From Cohnella nanjingensis (GTDB taxonomy: Bacteria > Bacillota > Bacilli > Paenibacillales > Paenibacillaceae): DNA of 64,000 nucleotides. A program made the translations under genes and the position numbers. The notes under the pieces were generated by a model. That model saw only the letters and a list, made by a program, of their open reading frames with translations. It made no database searches and was not told where the DNA came from. This document shows positions 16,053 through 24,378 of this stretch, in pieces (within the stretch, counting starts at the first letter, position 1; every line of letters starts with the position of its first letter). The DNA is taken from NCBI RefSeq assembly GCF_014212125.1, contig NZ_JACJVP010000039.1, positions 62,001-126,000 on the forward strand. The letters are read 5' to 3'.

Positions 16053-17435
16053 TCAGCGACGCAGGTACGGATTGTGTTCGATGACCGCAGCCGTCCGTTC
16101 GGCGAGCTCGGAAATCCGCACGAGTCCGAAGCCGTCCACGCCGGACTTGATGAGGTCGTTCAGCGGAGCGGTCCACTTCTCGGGCAGCGCCGCCGCGCCC
16201 CTCAGCATGCCGACGATCGAGCCGGCCGTCGCGCCGTTGCAGTCCGTATCGAACGCCGCGGCCACGGCGATGCCGATCGTGCGTTCGAGGTCGCCTTCGC
16301 CGAACAACAGCGCCAGCGCCACGATCATCGCGTTCGAAATCGCATGGCACCAATGATGCGAACTCGATTCGTCGTACCGCCCGTGAATGCGGACGATGCC
16401 TTCCTCCCAGGAGATGCCTTCGCGCCGCCAGCCGATGACAAGCTTGACCGCCTCCGCCAGCCGGCTACGCTCCGGGATTTCGTTCAGCCCGTCCAGGACG
16501 ATCTGCTCGATGTCCGTTTGGACGGCAGCGGAGGCCAGCATGGCCGCTACCCACATCTCGCCGAATATGCCGTTCTTCACGTGAGATATCGCGGCGTCGC
16601 GCCAGGCCATCTCGGCGGCTTTCTCCGGATGGCCGGGATTCGCGTAGCCGAACATATCCGCGCGGATCTGCGCCCCGATCCATTCCCGGTAAACATTCCG
16701 GAACGAAGCGGAGCGAGGTGGCTCGACGAGATTGACGAGATTCCGGTAAGCGACCCGCTCCGCGGTACAGACATGCAGAATCGGCAAATTCATCAGCCAC
16801 GATTCCGCGACGTCGTCCGGCGTGAAGTCATAGCCGTACCGCTCGAGCACAGCAAGCCCGACGATCGTATAGTTCGTGTCGTCGTCCTCGACCATATGCC
16901 GGACATTGTTGATCCAGTTGATATGCGAGCTGCCGTAAACTTGACCCTCGTTCGTCAGCCCGTAGCGGTCGATGATCGATTGCGGCTGTTCGGACGAAAG
17001 ATAGTACGAGATCGGGTAATTGTCCGTATCCCGCAGCAAGCCGGTCAGACGTTCCCGCTTCCAACCTTCGACGGGCTGTCCGAGCAGGCAGCCCGCGCAG
17101 CGGCCAAGCCAAGCCCCGTACACTTTGTCGTAGACGGTCGCCTTATCGGAAGCATAAGGCCGAGGCGCGTTCCTTGCGGCCGGCCGCGACCGCCGGATGC
17201 CGTCCAGATCGGACGGTTCGTCGTAGGCATAGCCGTCCCGCACCGGCAGACGTTCCGTATCGTCCAGCAGTTCAGTCGCCATCCGTTCGCGTTCGGGGTC
17301 CCGCTCGCCTAGAGCGACGATGCTGGCTATCCGCCGCTCCAGCCCCTCCACGTTTTTCCCTTCGTCCTCGGCTTGCCGAAGCTCAATGTGCAGGTCCGGC
17401 GCATACCGAAACCATGCATGGTTTCCGATTTTCAT
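16053..17435 (-). CDS. ADP-ribosylglycohydrolase family protein
   Basis: The 460-residue protein contains the ADP-ribosylglycohydrolase fold from about residue 105 onward: VYGAWLGRCAGCLLGQPVEGW, the first metal site EDDDTNYT, and the second metal site FDTDCNGATAGSIVGM. Members remove ADP-ribose from proteins or small molecules using two divalent cations. The first 100 residues (charged, rich in Glu/Arg) are an extension not needed for the catalytic fold. ATG 17435 is preceded on this strand by AAAAGGAGT. Related genes in Firmicute sugar loci often have unknown substrates, so the call is to family level. Confidence 0.85.
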   Translation of the reverse strand: MKIGNHAWFRYAPDLHIELRQAEDEGKNVEGLERRIASIVALGERDPERERMATELLDDTERLPVRDGYAYDEPSDLDGIRRSRPAARNAPRPYASDKATVYDKVYGAWLGRCAGCLLGQPVEGWKRERLTGLLRDTDNYPISYYLSSEQPQSIIDRYGLTNEGQVYGSSHINWINNVRHMVEDDDTNYTIVGLAVLERYGYDFTPDDVAESWLMNLPILHVCTAERVAYRNLVNLVEPPRSASFRNVYREWIGAQIRADMFGYANPGHPEKAAEMAWRDAAISHVKNGIFGEMWVAAMLASAAVQTDIEQIVLDGLNEIPERSRLAEAVKLVIGWRREGISWEEGIVRIHGRYDESSSHHWCHAISNAMIVALALLFGEGDLERTIGIAVAAAFDTDCNGATAGSIVGMLRGAAALPEKWTAPLNDLIKSGVDGFGLVRISELAERTAAVIEHNPYLRR

Positions 17436-17605
17436 GCTGGCCTGGCCACTCCTTTTCTTCGATTGGAGTCGTTCCTTCGTTCCGTCTCGCGAAGGACCGC
17501 CTCCACATCATAGCCGGACGCCAGCGGCCCGTCTTGCCATAATCCGCTCCCCGTTTGCCAAAATCGGCTGACCCGGTATCCCTAAGCATGCAGCCTCAGG
17601 CGAAG

Positions 17606-17640
17606 AAAAAAACTCCGACCCGGTGAAATCGCGGGCGGAG
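17606..17640 (-). terminator. Rho-independent terminator of the AraC gene
   Basis: Read on the minus strand, CTCCG...CGGAG form the outer stem with an imperfect CCG/CGG inner part, followed by seven Ts. It sits 14 bp after the AraC-family stop codon and separates that gene from the ADP-ribosylglycohydrolase gene. Confidence 0.75.
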
Positions 17641-17653
17641 CCTCCGTCTTGCT

Positions 17654-18517
17654 CTATTGCGGATGGGCGATCCCGAGGACGCCGGCCATCTCCCTGTAAG
17701 CCTGAGGCGCGAGACCGACGATCCGGCGAAAGGCTCGGTAGAACGGCGTGACGCTCTGAAAACCGCTCTGCAGGCACACCTCGATGACGGAGAGCCGCGT
17801 CTGAACCAGTAACCGTTTGGCTTCATTGATTCTCAGGTGCAGCAGATGCTCCTTGAAGCCTTCTCCCACGGTTTCCGCAAAAACGTGCGCCGCTCGGGAA
17901 TGGCTAAGCCGCATGATCGAGGCGATGTTCGCAACCTGCAGATCTTCTCGAAAGTGCCGCTTCATATAGGCAAGCGCGGGCTGAATCCGCTCGTAGCGTG
18001 CGTAAGCCCCCGTCAGATCGGCCGTCGGCAAGCCGTCTCCGTAGTGCCGGAAGAGCAGCACGCAAATCTCCAGCAGGAGACTGCGCATCATGGTCTGGTA
18101 GCCCGGGCTCCGCTCGCGCTGCTCTTCGAGCAGCGCGGCGACGAGACGTCCTATCCGGGCCGACGTCGCGTCCGAAGCCGGAATCCGGTTCGTAAATCTC
18201 GGTGGATGATACAGAAACGGAAGCAGCAACTCCCGGTTTTCCTTCAACAGCACGGCCGGGTCGAAGAATACGAAAGCATATCGGCTGGGGTCATGCTCGT
18301 CCGACTGCGCGATATGCCGCTCGAGATTGTTGACGACGAACACGTCCCCCGGCCGGGCCTCATAGGTTTTGTCCCCGAAATGAAACAGCCCCTTTCCCGA
18401 CAGACAGCAGCCGATCTCCAGCTCCGTATGCCAATGGAAAGGCTCGGGGTAGGGCAGAGGCGTCCATTCGTCCACGGATAGTCCCGCCTCTTGGTCGATG
18501 GCGTTCCACGCTCTCAT
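17654..18517 (-). CDS. AraC family transcriptional regulator with cupin sensor
   Basis: The 287-residue protein has an N-terminal cupin-like ligand domain (PEPFHWHTELEIGCCLSGKGLFHFGDKTYEARPGDVFVVNNLERH, residues about 22-70 as seen across the region) and a C-terminal AraC DNA-binding domain with two helix-turn-helix units (LQVANIASIMRLSHSRAAHVF and VIEVCLQSGFQSVTPFYRAFRRIVG). GGAAAGGAGGTG precedes the start. The regulated genes are not obvious: the downstream ADP-ribosylglycohydrolase gene is behind a terminator, so it may act elsewhere. Confidence 0.9.
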   Translation of the reverse strand: MRAWNAIDQEAGLSVDEWTPLPYPEPFHWHTELEIGCCLSGKGLFHFGDKTYEARPGDVFVVNNLERHIAQSDEHDPSRYAFVFFDPAVLLKENRELLLPFLYHPPRFTNRIPASDATSARIGRLVAALLEEQRERSPGYQTMMRSLLLEICVLLFRHYGDGLPTADLTGAYARYERIQPALAYMKRHFREDLQVANIASIMRLSHSRAAHVFAETVGEGFKEHLLHLRINEAKRLLVQTRLSVIEVCLQSGFQSVTPFYRAFRRIVGLAPQAYREMAGVLGIAHPQ

Positions 18518-18594
18518 GGCCGCACCTCCTTTCCGCTTGCGCGGATGTTCCTTCCATTATACCCCCTGTTCCGAAAGGTAGGGAAGGGAGGGGG

Positions 18595-19035
18595 GATGGC
18601 GGGTTAACAGCCGGTCCGTCGCGAAATCGTTCTTGATATAGCCGATCCGTATCGTGGCGCCCGGGGAGATGCCCAGCGTCGATAGCGGCACCTTGAGCTC
18701 CACGACGGACGCATTCTTGCTGAATTCCAAATTCGTCACGGAGTCGGTCAGCGTTCTTAAGGCTGTCCAGCTCCAACCCGCTCCCGTGTTGCGATAAACG
18801 ACGTTGTTTTCGATTAAGAAATCGGCGCCGTTGGCTGCCCAGCCGCTAGCGCTATAGCCGGTACCCGTATTGTTGTCGGCGTCGATGAAAATTGTCCTTT
18901 GACATTGAGACTGCTTCCTTGGACGAGGAGCTTCAAATCGACGGCATCGTTGGTCGCTTTTAAGATCTGGACGGTGGTGTCGCCGGATGCGCGCAGGGAT
19001 CCCGGTCCAGTCCGAAGCGCTGCCGTCAAGACTGG
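18595..19035 (-). pseudogene. Decayed copy of the C-terminal domain of the secreted hydrolase at 20.3-21.8 kb
   Basis: The minus strand encodes pieces identical or nearly identical to the last 130 residues of the intact hydrolase: GDTTVQILKATNDA, DLKLLVQGSSLNVKGQF and TNLEFSKNASVVELKVPLS. About 415 bp (18615-19030) align to 20318-20750 at roughly 90% identity by eye. The copy has four As where the intact gene has five (near 18889, GATGAAAATTG versus TATGAAAAATTG), which shifts the frame in the middle of the domain. There is no catalytic domain upstream and the last residues differ. It is a non-functional leftover of a tandem duplication. Confidence 0.85.
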
Positions 19036-19140
19036 CGTCAGTCTTTGCAAACGCAGGTTCTACAAAAATTAGAACTGCTCTGCAGATGAATTTGCTGTTA
19101 CCTTTGAAGATAAGAAGGAATTAAGGAGGAGACATCATTG

Positions 19141-19899
19141 ATGACAAGATGGTGTCAGGTTGCTGCCTATTCGGCTTCAAAAGTAGCGGCTGCAGGGCTT
19201 GTTTTTTGGGGTTTCCTGGTTGTAGCGGGGGGATTTGAACTTTATCAGATGTCCGAGCTAACCCGGCAACTCCCGCTGTGGGGCTATATTTATGGTTATG
19301 CCGTACTGTTCTCTGTCTTGGTGGACGCGGTGCTCTACAGGTGCAAAATAAACTTCTCCAAAACGACGCTTACCTTCCTGCTTTATGTGGTAGGAGGGTA
19401 TGTCCCTTTTCTGGTCTGGTCTTCAGGCCAATGGATCTTTAGTCTGTTTGCCGGTGCCTACGGAGTAGCCTGCGCACTTGCGTTTCTTGCTGCGGCCCAT
19501 CTGTTTCGAAGGTGGTGGCCCTACAGCACAGCAGCAGCGATACTGCTGCTTGCCGGGGCCGTCTACATTTCTACGGCTGATTTCACAGTGACTAAACATT
19601 GGATGGGGACACGCACTGCCGATGGCTATCGCGCAGAATTTACTTATTTTAACGGGAAGAAAGAGATTTCTGTTGATCTAGGAATGGATCAAACGTTGTC
19701 TTATCACATCGACTGGCAGATCACCAGCGGCGGATATGGCACGTACTTGGATGCGGAGGGCGGAACGTACACGAACGTTATGCGGGGTGGCGAAGCGTGG
19801 GTCGCATATCGGGTGAAGAAACCGTCCACAGTAAGAATCGTCGTCACCGGCGATCGGACACAGGGAGCGTTGACAATCAAGTGGGAGATAACCGGATGA
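19141..19899 (+). CDS. Multi-spanning membrane protein of unknown function
   Basis: I do not recognise this 252-residue protein. It has about five hydrophobic helices in the first 150 residues (for example AAAGLVFWGFLVVAGGF and FLLYVVGGYVPFLVW), then a polar domain of roughly 95 residues predicted to be beta-rich (YRAEFTYFNGKKEISVDLG, TVRIVVTGDRTQGALTIKWEITG) that probably lies outside the membrane. ATG 19141 follows AAGGAGGA at a 10-base distance; a TTG at 19138 is also possible. It sits between the decayed and the intact copy of a secreted hydrolase, so it may have arrived by insertion. Confidence 0.7.
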   Translation: MTRWCQVAAYSASKVAAAGLVFWGFLVVAGGFELYQMSELTRQLPLWGYIYGYAVLFSVLVDAVLYRCKINFSKTTLTFLLYVVGGYVPFLVWSSGQWIFSLFAGAYGVACALAFLAAAHLFRRWWPYSTAAAILLLAGAVYISTADFTVTKHWMGTRTADGYRAEFTYFNGKKEISVDLGMDQTLSYHIDWQITSGGYGTYLDAEGGTYTNVMRGGEAWVAYRVKKPSTVRIVVTGDRTQGALTIKWEITG

Positions 19900-20199
19900 G
19901 GAAGGATGGTTTCATCCCTTCGACGAGCTAACGGCGGCCGAATACGAGTATTTAAGAGAAGAAACAAGTCAGTTATTCAAAGTGAGTTTGTCGGAGGACA
20001 AGAACATATAGCGTTATAGATCCGCGTATTCGGTTTTTTTCATTTTATCAGAACTCATTTTTGTCAAAGTCAGTGTCAACAATGTATACCGATTGCCGAT
20101 ATAGGACAGAAGACTGCTGTTTATATCGAGGCAACACTTTTCCATCATCTTTTGTTTGCGAAGGCGACCTTCAAAGTACAAGGACATACGTCTCGTATC
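19900..20199 (+). other. Mostly non-coding stretch with a possible gene remnant
   Basis: From 19916 to the TAG at 20009-20011 one frame reads PFDELTAAEYEYLREE, then TSQLFKVSLSEDKNI before the stop. It looks like the tail of a real acidic helical protein, but it has no start codon or ribosome binding site of its own and the frame enters from inside the preceding gene. It may be the 3' remnant of a lost gene. The rest (20012-20199) shows no convincing ORF. Confidence 0.35.
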
Positions 20200-20235
20200 A
20201 AATCAAGCCCTTCAGATCCCTGAAGGGCTTGATTT
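20200..20235. terminator. Symmetric terminator-like hairpin
   Basis: A perfect 16-bp stem (20200-20215 with 20220-20235) has loop ATCC and AAA/TTT at its ends. It lies 34 bp after the minus-strand hydrolase stop codon. The T-run is short, so its efficiency is uncertain. Confidence 0.6.
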
Positions 20236-20268
20236 CGTTATTTCCGATGCTCCTATTGTCCTCAAGCA

Positions 20269-21765
20269 TTAAGGAAGCAACGTGATCGAAGGCAAAGACC
20301 CGTTTGCGGCAGGCAGCCGATCCGTCGCGGAATCGTTCTTGATGTAGCCGATCCGTATCGTGGCGCCCGGGGAGATGCCCAGCGTCGATAGCGGCACCTT
20401 GAGCTCCACGACGGACGCATTCTTGCTGAATTCCAAATTCGTCCCGGAGTCGGTCAGCGTTCTTAAGGCTGTCCAGCTCCAACCCGCACCCGCGTTGTGA
20501 TATACGACGTTGTTCTCGATTAAGAAATCGGCGCCATTGGCTGCCCAGCCGCTAGCGCTATAACCGGTTCCCGCATTATTGTCGGCGTCTATGAAAAATT
20601 GTCCTTTGACGTTAAGGCTGCTCCCTTGGACGAGGAGCTTCAAATCGGTGGCATCGTTGGTCGCTTTTAAAATTTGGACGGTGGTGCCGCCGGATGCCAG
20701 CGTGCTTACGCCGGTCCAATCCGAAGCGCTGCCGTCAATGGTAATGGAAGGATAGGTGTTTCCGCCTCCGCCGGCCGAGAAAGAACCGGTGCCCGTGGAC
20801 GATCCGTTGCCGTTCACTTGGATGGTACCGGTGTTGGAGGTACGGGTGTTTACGTTCGAATTGTTCTGATGGACGGGATCTCCCGTGAAGGAAGTGCCAT
20901 AGCCGGTGCTAAGATTATTGTAGTAATAGAGGGTGTTGTTGCTCGCGGAATACCAGAGATCCGTCCACTGGAACGGGAAACCGTACATGGCGGCCGCCCA
21001 CCAGGCCATTTTATACTTATCCGTCGTATTGTCGGCAGAGGAAGCGCCGCCCGCGGCGTTGGTCGCCAAGGCGGCCGTGATCACGCCTTTCGTGCGGTAA
21101 TAATTCAGGGCTTTGTCCGCTTTGGCGGACCAGGCGGAAACGGATTGATAGGCATTGCCGGAGACGAGCCAGCTTTCGGCCAAATAATAATCTCCCGACA
21201 CCGTATTCGGCGGATTGTTCGCGCCGGTCTCGCTCAAGTTGCCCAGGGCATCGTCGATGTTCCAGGCGTTCATAAACGCTTTTAAGCCGACGCTGTGAAT
21301 GTAGCTCAGCATCGTATTCTGCCTGTCGCGCGTTACGCCGTAGTCGAAGCCGTAATCGTCCAGAAAGATCCCGTAAGCGCCCATGCTTTTCCATTCATCG
21401 ACATAGGACTTCATGGTCTCGATGCTTAGGTTTTGCGTGCTGACGCCCAAGTCCACGTAACCGAACACTTTTTTTCCGTTGGCTTTGAGGGAGGTCATGA
21501 TCGTCTTGGTGTTGGCGTTGTCTCCATGTGACGGATGCTCGATGCCGTCTCCGAACACGATCAGGTCGAATTGGTTGAACGTGTTTGTCGCGGTCGTCAG
21601 ATTGCCTGCGGCTCCGTTCACCAGGGACGGCCAGCCATAATAAATGGCCAAGTGCGGCAAGGGGGAGATGGGGTCGGCGGCCGACGCCTTGGGGGACTCG
21701 CCTCCGAACAGAATCGACAACAGAAATGCGCCTGCCAAACTGGATCTGAACCATTTCGTTTTCAT
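20269..21765 (-). CDS. Secreted TIM-barrel glycosidase-like protein with C-terminal beta-domain
   Basis: The 498-residue protein has a signal peptide ending around ASAADP. Residues about 35-300 look like a TIM-barrel polysaccharide hydrolase of the GH114/GH135/PelA-like superfamily: LAIYYGWPS at strand 1, FDLIVFGDG, KVFGYVDLGV, then YGIFLDDYGFDYG with paired acidic residues likely to be catalytic. An Asn/Gly/Ser-rich linker follows (about 305-345). The C-terminal 130 residues form a beta-domain (TTVQILKATNDATDLKLLVQ...GQFFIDADNNAGTGYSASGW) that resembles accessory domains of secreted Bacillales proteins and may bind carbohydrate. ATG 21765 is preceded by AAGGAGCTG. The substrate is not known; a galactosaminogalactan-like polymer is a guess from the superfamily. 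Confidence 0.75.
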   Translation of the reverse strand: MKTKWFRSSLAGAFLLSILFGGESPKASAADPISPLPHLAIYYGWPSLVNGAAGNLTTATNTFNQFDLIVFGDGIEHPSHGDNANTKTIMTSLKANGKKVFGYVDLGVSTQNLSIETMKSYVDEWKSMGAYGIFLDDYGFDYGVTRDRQNTMLSYIHSVGLKAFMNAWNIDDALGNLSETGANNPPNTVSGDYYLAESWLVSGNAYQSVSAWSAKADKALNYYRTKGVITAALATNAAGGASSADNTTDKYKMAWWAAAMYGFPFQWTDLWYSASNNTLYYYNNLSTGYGTSFTGDPVHQNNSNVNTRTSNTGTIQVNGNGSSTGTGSFSAGGGGNTYPSITIDGSASDWTGVSTLASGGTTVQILKATNDATDLKLLVQGSSLNVKGQFFIDADNNAGTGYSASGWAANGADFLIENNVVYHNAGAGWSWTALRTLTDSGTNLEFSKNASVVELKVPLSTLGISPGATIRIGYIKNDSATDRLPAANGSLPSITLLP

Positions 21766-22024
21766 TCGTGATCAGCTCCTTCGAATGGATGGATTGCAAC
21801 GTGTGACTGAACGGGGCTCCGTCGCTAGCCGGGAATCGATTCGCAGCGAAGTATTTTTGGCGCAAACAATGCAAATAAAATTGATAATGACGAAAGGGGG
21901 ATGCGCCGACGGAGAGATTATATCTTAAAGAATCGGCATTCACAATGGGGGTTAATCGTATGAATTTGCCGCAAATTGTTGATTTGTGGAAATAACATGG
22001 AAATTTATAATCATGTCACATCCA
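21766..22024 (-). other. Upstream region of the secreted hydrolase gene
   Basis: No ORF is supported here. The stretch is AT-rich compared with its surroundings and contains two variants of a GCGCAAA-type sequence (TTGGCGCAAA near 21857 and TTTGCCGCAAATTG near 21965) that resemble the perfect palindrome at 22025-22050. It should contain the hydrolase promoter, but I cannot fix -35/-10 boxes with confidence. Confidence 0.35.
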
Positions 22025-22050
22025 TTTTTGCGCAAATATTTGCGCAAAAA
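22025..22050. promoter_or_regulatory. Perfect 26-bp palindrome with two TTGCGCAAA boxes
   Basis: The sequence TTTTTGCGCAAAT is followed by its exact reverse complement. It contains two TTTGCGCAAA boxes at 13-bp spacing. It may be a dimeric operator upstream of the minus-strand hydrolase gene, or it may simply extend the terminator of the serpin gene, whose T-run falls in it. Confidence 0.45.
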
Positions 22051-22081
22051 AACAGAGGCCGACCGGAGATTCCGGTCGGCC
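22044..22081 (-). terminator. Rho-independent terminator of the serpin gene
   Basis: On the minus strand an 11-bp perfect stem (GGCCGACCGGA with its complement, 22057-22067 and 22071-22081) is followed by TCTG and seven Ts. It lies 45 bp after the serpin stop codon. A smaller hairpin (GAAGGATG/CATCCTTC, 22093-22111) lies between them. Confidence 0.8.
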
Positions 22082-22125
22082 AAGCCAATGATGAAGGATG
22101 GCACATCCTTCCAAGTCGTGTTCGG

Positions 22126-23355
22126 TTACGGAGAGTAAATGGATCCGATAAATAGCCACGCTCCGGTCTGCCTGTCTTCAATCGCGATAAAGAAAGGGCG
22201 GTCTACGTTCATGCTGAACGGGTCCAAAGGTATTTCCGCCGAGGTGGCTTTCACGGTTACTGAGGTAACCGCAGCAGCCTCCGTACCTTTCTCGTTGACT
22301 TCAAGATATGTTTTGTGCATGACGTGGCTGATCACATGGTTGAAGCCGGGAGCGATGAGGGGAAAATCCGCGCGAGCGGGATCGTAGGCAACCGCCATTC
22401 CCATCGATTGCAGCGCCTTATCCATCGATTTTTCGTATTCCAGCTTAAAGCTTGGTAGTTGGATTTCTCCGTTTCTTTCCTTGAAAGGCTTCTGCCACCG
22501 GGACGCATCGGACCACAAGCGTTCGTGCAGAGCGGGCAGAGAGGAATTCTCATCCGGCAAGATGACGAGCATATCCATTTGGCCCTCGCCGTAAGGAAGC
22601 CGGATCGCCTGATAACCGTCCTCCTCCGCGTACTCGTACGTGCCTGTCCTGGACATCATGGAAACTTTTTTGGTAGAACCGTCGGAAAGCCTAAAAGCTT
22701 CTACTTTAGTAGAGGAAGGCGAAAATTCATCTTCCCAGCTCCCGTTAAAATAAATGGCGTTAACCAACACCAGGCTATCGCTAGGCTCCAATGGTTTGTT
22801 TAGAATAGCGGGAATTTTGCCCTTTGTTTGCTTTTTAACCCATTTGTTTACGGTTTCATGCGCCGTCTTGCTGCTGAAGTCCAACTCCTCCACGCCGGCT
22901 TCATAGTCGTTGCGGGCAGTTTGCGCAAATGGGTTTGCAAGACGGATTCCTTTTCTGCTCCAAAGCGAATTGGCCGTATTCAATTCCACGCCTCGGCCGG
23001 TTTGTTTAAGCAAATGATTCATCGTTTTGTACCCTTTGTTGAGCTCCTCTAGCGGCATTTCCTCCCAGCCTAGCGTAATGGCCATGGCTTGCCGCGTGTT
23101 TCCGGCGCTTCCGTTGTACGTCATGGCGAGCGCCGTCGATAGGCTGGTTGGGGAAAGAAACACATTGGTATCGTTCCCCTCCTGCACCAGATGCCGATGG
23201 AGCGTCAGACCAAAAGCATTTTGCGCCTTTACGATTTTCGGATCCAAATGCGATGCGGCCTCGGCTCGTTTTTCATACGAGATTAAGGACGGTTTTCCGC
23301 ATGACGCTAGAAGCGACGAGAGGAACAGACCGATTAGCACCTGTTTTGCCCGCAT
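22126..23355 (-). CDS. Serpin family protease inhibitor, lipoprotein
   Basis: The 409-residue protein is a bacterial serpin: NVFLSPTSLSTALAMTYNGSAGNTRQAM (helix B region), LVLVNAIYFNGSWEDEF (strand 3A breach), and the reactive-loop hinge NEKGTEAAAVTSVTV followed by VDRPFFIAIEDRQTGAWLFIG. The hinge has small residues at P12-P10, as in inhibitory serpins. Counting from the hinge Gly as P15 puts the scissile bond around T-S in VKATSAEIP; this is an estimate. A lipobox LLASC puts the lipidated Cys at residue 19, so it should be anchored outside the membrane and trap exogenous serine proteases. ATG 23355 is preferred because AAGGGG lies at proper distance. Confidence 0.93.
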   Translation of the reverse strand: MRAKQVLIGLFLSSLLASCGKPSLISYEKRAEAASHLDPKIVKAQNAFGLTLHRHLVQEGNDTNVFLSPTSLSTALAMTYNGSAGNTRQAMAITLGWEEMPLEELNKGYKTMNHLLKQTGRGVELNTANSLWSRKGIRLANPFAQTARNDYEAGVEELDFSSKTAHETVNKWVKKQTKGKIPAILNKPLEPSDSLVLVNAIYFNGSWEDEFSPSSTKVEAFRLSDGSTKKVSMMSRTGTYEYAEEDGYQAIRLPYGEGQMDMLVILPDENSSLPALHERLWSDASRWQKPFKERNGEIQLPSFKLEYEKSMDKALQSMGMAVAYDPARADFPLIAPGFNHVISHVMHKTYLEVNEKGTEAAAVTSVTVKATSAEIPLDPFSMNVDRPFFIAIEDRQTGAWLFIGSIYSP

Positions 23356-23524
23356 CCCGTTCATCCCCTTATGTTTGATCTGCTTTCATTTACATTTATG
23401 GACGGAGATGTGCCCGGTAATGTTGCCACAAAATCCCTGATCTTGTATTCTTAGTGCATGGCGAACCTTTGCAGCATCGCGATACTCGCATTTTCGCACA
23501 TTTCCTCTCTAAGCAGGTGATCAT

Positions 23525-24358
23525 TTGAAAAGAAGATTGGGTATCGTGATGAGTGCGCTTCTCGCGATAAGTCTCGTTCCCGTCGCGGATCGGGTTTCCG
23601 AAGCGGCAGCGCCGGCAGTGGCCGCAGGGGAGCTGAAAGAAGGAAAGCTTGCTTTTTCTTATGCGGACAAGACGGGGCAGCGGCTACTCGGATTTGAGAG
23701 CTCGAAGCCGAAGCGGTTCGTCAAGGCGGTTTACGATCCGGGCAAATCGCTCGACATCAAGTACGTGAAGCACCAAAAAGTGAGCGACAAAAGCAACGGT
23801 CGTCAAACAGCTTGGAATTTCGACCTGGACGAAGGCGAGCTGTATTCGATCGCCAAAGGCCATATCACGCCGAACGATTCTGTGCTGCTGGCGGAGAAAG
23901 ACGCTTTTGAAGGACACACTTTTTTGAGCTATAAGCCTTTATCCAAAGGCACATTCTCCAAAACGGTCATCGCGCAAATCGAGAAACAGAAAAAGCGCAA
24001 GGTCGTGAAGCAAGGGCTGATCGGACAAGCAACGCCGGACGTGCATATCGGGCTCGTTGAATATGCGAAGGCAAAAGGGCAAAAGCCGCTGGCAAGTCTC
24101 GTTCTGACGACAAAAAGGGGACCGTTGTTCCTCGATTTCGTCGGCAACGACGATCCGACCTCCACCTGGCGGGTGGACGACGGCGGTACGATAACGCCGG
24201 ACATGTTCCACATTTTGTTCGTGACCGAGTCCAAGCAAGGTTACAGCTTTGCATACGAGTGGAGCGGGGCCGAAGGCTACTCGCTTGAGGTGCTGCAGCA
24301 ACAAGGCGGCAAGTTAAGGCGCGTGCTGCAAGGCAGCCGGTACGCCGCTCCGGTGTGA
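23525..24358 (+). CDS. Secreted protein of unknown function
   Basis: I do not recognise this 277-residue protein. It has an N-terminal signal peptide (MKRRLGIVMSALLAISLVPV, probable cleavage after SEAAA) and a Lys-rich, beta-prone mature part with no cysteines. The TTG start at 23525 is supported by AGGTGA seven bases upstream. It is divergent from the serpin gene with about 170 bp between, so the two may share a regulatory region. There are no repeats or catalytic motifs visible; a structural or ligand-binding role outside the cell is all that can be said. Confidence 0.7.
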   Translation: MKRRLGIVMSALLAISLVPVADRVSEAAAPAVAAGELKEGKLAFSYADKTGQRLLGFESSKPKRFVKAVYDPGKSLDIKYVKHQKVSDKSNGRQTAWNFDLDEGELYSIAKGHITPNDSVLLAEKDAFEGHTFLSYKPLSKGTFSKTVIAQIEKQKKRKVVKQGLIGQATPDVHIGLVEYAKAKGQKPLASLVLTTKRGPLFLDFVGNDDPTSTWRVDDGGTITPDMFHILFVTESKQGYSFAYEWSGAEGYSLEVLQQQGGKLRRVLQGSRYAAPV

Positions 24359-24378
24359 TCGCAGCGACCAACTCCCGC

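Noticed and set aside
18557..19050. Two small separate genes on the minus strand
   Set aside because: Both are pieces of one decayed copy of the hydrolase C-terminal domain, separated by a one-base deletion.
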